A stretch of DNA of 6,486 nt from Flavobacterium psychrophilum (GTDB lineage: Bacteria; Bacteroidota; Bacteroidia; Flavobacteriales; Flavobacteriaceae): assembly GCA_945866505.1 (NCBI GenBank), contig CAMBHH010000188.1, forward strand, positions 1-6,486, read 5' to 3'. Below are positions 3,619 through 6,486 of the stretch, piece after piece. Both the position numbers and the translations under genes were made by a program. The notes under the pieces are model-generated. The model ran no database searches, was not told the origin of the DNA, and worked only from the letters and a program-made list of their open reading frames with translations. Positions within the stretch are counted from its first letter, which is position 1, and each line of letters opens with the position of its first letter.

Positions 3619-6486
3619 TTAGCGCTTTAAAGAAAAATGTGATTTGAATTCTTTTGGAACTCCATCTTCAAGAAATTGCACCTTAAACCAATAATCGTCT
3701 GAGGGCATTTGATGACCGTTATAAGTTCCGTCCCAACCAATGCTTTTCGAATTTATTTGCTTTAATAGTTTTCCGAAACGATCAAAAATATAAATTACCG
3801 GATTGGATTGAGTACTAAATCCAATGATATTCCAAGTTTCGTTGTGGTCATCACCGTTTGGTGTAAAAAATTTGGGATAGCCTAATACGACAATTTCTTT
3901 GCTTACATCAGTGCAACCATTTGCATCTATAATATTTATGATGTGACTGCCCGCAGCAACTTCTGAAAAAATAGGAAAAGTTTGAAACATTCCGCTATCT
4001 AATTGGTATTCGTAATTTCCTATTGCTGGAATAATTGATATTGTAATAGTTGCAGCATTAGAAAAGCTGTTGGTTTGTTCAATTTTAATGCTAGCTGAAT
4101 CAATTAAATTCTCTGAAATAGTTGCATTAATAAAAGCCGAGGAACACTTTGTAATTTTGTTTGTAGCGATAACCGAATAAACTCCTTTTTCAATCGGTTT
4201 TAATGTATTTCCTGTTGCGTTGATTATTGTTTTCCCATCCAAAAACCATTCAAAATTATAATCGTTAGGGTTTAAATTTGAATCTAAAATATAGGATTTA
4301 ATAATTGCATTGGTGGTTTTGTCTATACAAATCATTCCGTCCGCTAATAATGGTATTGGTTTTGGATTTACTCTTATTGTCAATTTAGTGGGATTAGCAC
4401 ATTGACCACTATTGGGTGTAAAAGTATATTCAGTTGTGGTTAAATTGTTCAAAGCTGGACTCCAACTTCCTGAAATAGAATTATTGGAAATTGTTGGTAA
4501 TGCCGCAATAGTTTCGCCAGCGCAAATAGGAGTGACTGCATTGAACGTTGGTGTTATTGCTGCGGAATTTACTGTAATCGTTAATTTAGTGGGATTAGCA
4601 CACTGACCACTATTGGGTGTAAAAGTATATTCAGTCGTTGTTAAATTGTTCAAAGCTGGAATCCAACTTCCTGAAATAGAATTATTGGAAATTGTTGGTA
4701 ATGCCGCAATAGTTTCACCAGCGCAAATAGGAGAGATTGCATTGAACGTTGGTGTTATTGCTGCGGTATTTACCGTAATCGTTAATTTAGTGGGATTAGC
4801 ACATTGACCACTATTGGGTGTAAAAGTATATTCAGTCGTTGTTAAATTGTTCAGAGCTGGATTCCAACTTCCTGAAATAGAATTATTGGAAATTGTAGGT
4901 AATGCCGCAATAGTTTCGCCAGCGCAAATAGGAGTGACTGCATTGAACGTTGGTGTTATTGCTGCGGAATTTACTGTAATCGTTAATTTAGTGGGAATAG
5001 CACATTGACCAATATTCGGTGTAAAAGTGTATTCAGTTGTTGTTAAATTGTTTAAAGCTGGAATCCAACGTCCTGAAATAGAATTATTGGAAATTGTTGG
5101 TAATGCCGCAATAGTTTCGCCAGCGCAAATAGGCGCGACTGTATTAAATACCGGTGTTATTTTGGAATTTACCGTGATTGTTAATTTAGCGGGATGCGCA
5201 CACTGACCAATATTGGGTGTAAAAGTGTATTCAGTTGTGGCTAAATTGTTCAGAGCTGGACTCCAACTTCCTGAAATAGAATTATTGGAAATTGTTGGTA
5301 ATGCCGCAATAGTTTCACCAGCGCAAATAGGAGCGACTGCATTGAACGTTGGTGTAGTTTTGGAGTTTACCGATATTGTCAATTTAGTGGGTTTAGCACA
5401 TTGACCAATACTTGGTGTAAAAGTATATTCAGTCGTTGTTAAATTGTTCAGAGCTGGACTCCAACTTCCTGAAATAGAATTAGAGGAAATTGTTGGTAAT
5501 GCTGTAATAGTTTCTCCAATGCAAATGGAAGTAGTTACGGTAAATGCTGGATTTGTTTTTTGGTTTACGGTTATCGCCCCACTCAGACTAGCGCTTGCAC
5601 CACAACCACCCGAAGTAGAAATACTATAATTGAATAGTCCTGTGGCAGTTGCAATTCCTTTAATAATAAATTGATCTCCAACTAAACTGGTTGTTACACC
5701 AGTAGGTAAACTGCCTGAGGTTATCGAAGCATTCGTTGCACCACCACCAATAGTAAAGATTATATCTGAAATTGCCGTGCTTTCGCAAATTTGTTGATAA
5801 GTAGCACCTTGATTTAAATTTATTGTAGGTGAATCTAAGCAATTATCGAGTATGCAGGATATTGAATTTGAGCCGTAACAATCAGTTGGTGTTCCACCTA
5901 TTGGAGTAACTTTTATTAAAACCGTTTCACCTAGAGCGACTCCAGAAACTGTGTATGAATTGACATTCCCAACAGCGCCAATTTGTATTTCTGGATTAAT
6001 TCCGATTCGATAGGAGATGGAATAATCGGTTACAGTAGGAATTGGCAACCAATTAAATTGTTGTGAATTGGCTGTTTTTGTACCACAACTAAGAACAGGT
6101 ATTTTCACCGTATTAAAACCTACTTTTATTTCATCAGAAGCTGGGCAAGCTGTACCTAAAGGCGTCGCTTTTACACCATAAGTTCCTGATTTATCAATAG
6201 TAATACTTGGACCTGATTCGTTAGAAATTATTTGACCATCTAAAGTCCATTGATGAACAATTGAAGCATCTAAACCTGTATCAAGTTTATGTTGCGTTAC
6301 GGAGCATAAATTTAAATCTTTTCCTAAATTTATTCCCTCAGAACTGAAACTAGCGCCTTCAATAAATACAGCCGAATCATAATTGTCGTCTCCCACATTA
6401 GCGATGGCAAGTTTGATGTGATAGGTTTGTCCACATTGCACATCAGCAATTGCACCAATAACCTTGGTAAACCCATCATATTGAAT
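3619..6486 (-). CDS. Large modular adhesin-like protein with T9SS type B (gliding-motility-associated) sorting domain, N-terminus beyond window
   Basis: The frame is open from the right window edge to the TAA at 3619-3621, giving 955 residues with no start. An internal GTG at 6441 is not the start, because in-frame codons continue upstream (IQYDGFTKVIGAIAD) as part of a conserved domain. Numbering from the window edge: 1 to about 55 is the end of a choice-of-anchor L domain (CGQTYHIKLAIANVGDDNYD); about 56-125 is Ig/PKD-like; about 127-211 is Fn3-like; about 219-309 is a PKD-like domain (SGSLPTGV, GLFNYSISTSGGCG). Residues 311-709 are six tandem 66-67-residue repeats. About 710-790 is Ig-like, about 800-868 is SprB-repeat-like (NYEYQLDSG, IIDANGCTD), and about 870-955 is the type B sorting domain (FFTPNGDDHNETWNI, IYIFDRFGKLLKQI, GWDGTYNG, HFSLKR). 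The family comprises large cell-surface proteins, including gliding adhesins. Adhesion is inferred. No PorP/SprF-like partner follows, since the next gene is convergent. Confidence 0.94.
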   Translation of the reverse strand: MQYDGFTKVIGAIADVQCGQTYHIKLAIANVGDDNYDSAVFIEGASFSSEGINLGKDLNLCSVTQHKLDTGLDASIVHQWTLDGQIISNESGPSITIDKSGTYGVKATPLGTACPASDEIKVGFNTVKIPVLSCGTKTANSQQFNWLPIPTVTDYSISYRIGINPEIQIGAVGNVNSYTVSGVALGETVLIKVTPIGGTPTDCYGSNSISCILDNCLDSPTINLNQGATYQQICESTAISDIIFTIGGGATNASITSGSLPTGVTTSLVGDQFIIKGIATATGLFNYSISTSGGCGASASLSGAITVNQKTNPAFTVTTSICIGETITALPTISSNSISGSWSPALNNLTTTEYTFTPSIGQCAKPTKLTISVNSKTTPTFNAVAPICAGETIAALPTISNNSISGSWSPALNNLATTEYTFTPNIGQCAHPAKLTITVNSKITPVFNTVAPICAGETIAALPTISNNSISGRWIPALNNLTTTEYTFTPNIGQCAIPTKLTITVNSAAITPTFNAVTPICAGETIAALPTISNNSISGSWNPALNNLTTTEYTFTPNSGQCANPTKLTITVNTAAITPTFNAISPICAGETIAALPTISNNSISGSWIPALNNLTTTEYTFTPNSGQCANPTKLTITVNSAAITPTFNAVTPICAGETIAALPTISNNSISGSWSPALNNLTTTEYTFTPNSGQCANPTKLTIRVNPKPIPLLADGMICIDKTTNAIIKSYILDSNLNPNDYNFEWFLDGKTIINATGNTLKPIEKGVYSVIATNKITKCSSAFINATISENLIDSASIKIEQTNSFSNAATITISIIPAIGNYEYQLDSGMFQTFPIFSEVAAGSHIINIIDANGCTDVSKEIVVLGYPKFFTPNGDDHNETWNIIGFSTQSNPVIYIFDRFGKLLKQINSKSIGWDGTYNGHQMPSDDYWFKVQFLEDGVPKEFKSHFSLKR
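3622..3879 (-). other. T9SS type B sorting domain (CHU_C / gliding motility-associated C-terminus)
   Basis: The last 86 residues carry the full family signature: PKFFTPNGDD, TWNI, IYIFDRFGKLLKQI, GWDGTYNG, MPSDDYWFKVQF and terminal HFSLKR. Type B domains are longer than type A ones. In Flavobacterium johnsoniae the type B protein SprB needs an SprF (PorP-like) partner for secretion. The length and ending are typical, so the 3' end of the gene is intact. Confidence 0.93.
4360..5556 (-). repeat. Six tandem 198/201-base coding repeats
   Basis: Units in protein order are U1 5359-5556, U2 5161-5358, U3 4960-5160, U4 4759-4959, U5 4558-4758 and U6 4360-4557. Each encodes a 66-67-residue beta-rich module with the pattern PxFNAVxPICAGETIAALP, then SNNSISGSW, PALNNLTTTEYTFTP, GQCAxPTKLTITVN. 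Two Cys per unit (PIC and GQC) could form a disulfide in the oxidising exterior. Similar modules occur in strings in many flavobacterial T9SS type B proteins. Units U4-U6 are nearly identical and U1 is the most divergent. The U1-U2 and U2-U3 linkers are SK, while U3 to U6 are joined by AA-containing linkers one residue longer. Confidence 0.95.
6322..6486 (-). other. C-terminal part of a choice-of-anchor L domain
   Basis: The first 55 visible residues read IQYDGFTKVIGA, CGQTYHIKLAIANVGDD and YDSAVFIEGASFSS. These match the end of the choice-of-anchor L domain, found near the N-terminus of many large surface proteins with variable C-terminal anchors, including flavobacterial type B proteins. 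The rest of this domain, and probably the signal peptide, should lie just right of the window. Assigned from memory of the family pattern. Confidence 0.75.

Noticed and set aside
4360..5556. Regular repeats that could suggest a CRISPR or satellite array
   Set aside because: The period is 198-201 bases, in frame, and fully coding as protein modules; there are no unique spacers.
5660..5842. - strand open frame of 60 codons
   Set aside because: Lies in another frame inside the adhesin gene; low-complexity Tyr/Trp/Cys/Asn composition typical of a shadow frame.
6439..6441. GTG as start of the - strand gene
   Set aside because: In-frame codons continue to the window edge and belong to the choice-of-anchor L domain; no signal peptide follows the GTG.

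Overview
The window is A+T-rich chromosomal DNA that looks like Flavobacterium or a close relative in the Flavobacteriaceae (Bacteroidota). Three things support this. All three genes encode proteins with type IX secretion system (T9SS) C-terminal sorting domains, which are confined to this phylum. The one visible gene start lacks a Shine-Dalgarno sequence and lies in an A-rich leader. The domain families (choice-of-anchor L, gliding-motility-associated C-terminus, SYDPNDK-type conserved domain) are typical of flavobacterial surface proteins.

Layout: (1) Positions 1-1077, + strand: the 3' part of a gene cut by the window edge. It encodes the conserved C-terminal half of a secreted protein ending in a T9SS type A sorting domain. 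(2) Positions 1081-3549, + strand, 3 bases later: a complete 822-residue paralogue with a signal peptide, an EF-hand-like loop, about 11-12 leucine-rich repeats, an SdrD/B-like domain, and the same C-terminal half as gene 1. Positions 1-1077 and 2473-3549 align without a single gap, at about 90% protein identity. (3) Positions 3550-3618: a short convergent intergenic region with a good rho-independent terminator for the + strand genes. (4) Positions 3619-6486, - strand: the C-terminal 955 residues of a large modular adhesin-like protein cut by the right window edge. In protein order it has the end of a choice-of-anchor L domain, several Ig/Fn3/PKD-like domains, six near-identical 66-67-residue repeats, two more beta-rich domains and a T9SS type B (CHU_C, gliding-motility-associated) sorting domain.

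All three products are predicted to cross the inner membrane by Sec and the outer membrane by T9SS, ending on the cell surface or in the medium. Two are type A cargo and one is type B cargo, probably used for binding to surfaces, polymers or other cells. No enzyme, RNA gene, mobile element or CRISPR array is visible. I do not see a clearly new system. The points of most interest are evolutionary: a tandem surface-protein family with a constant C-terminal half and a possibly exchangeable LRR half, and a recently expanded repeat array in which amino-acid changes concentrate at a few positions.
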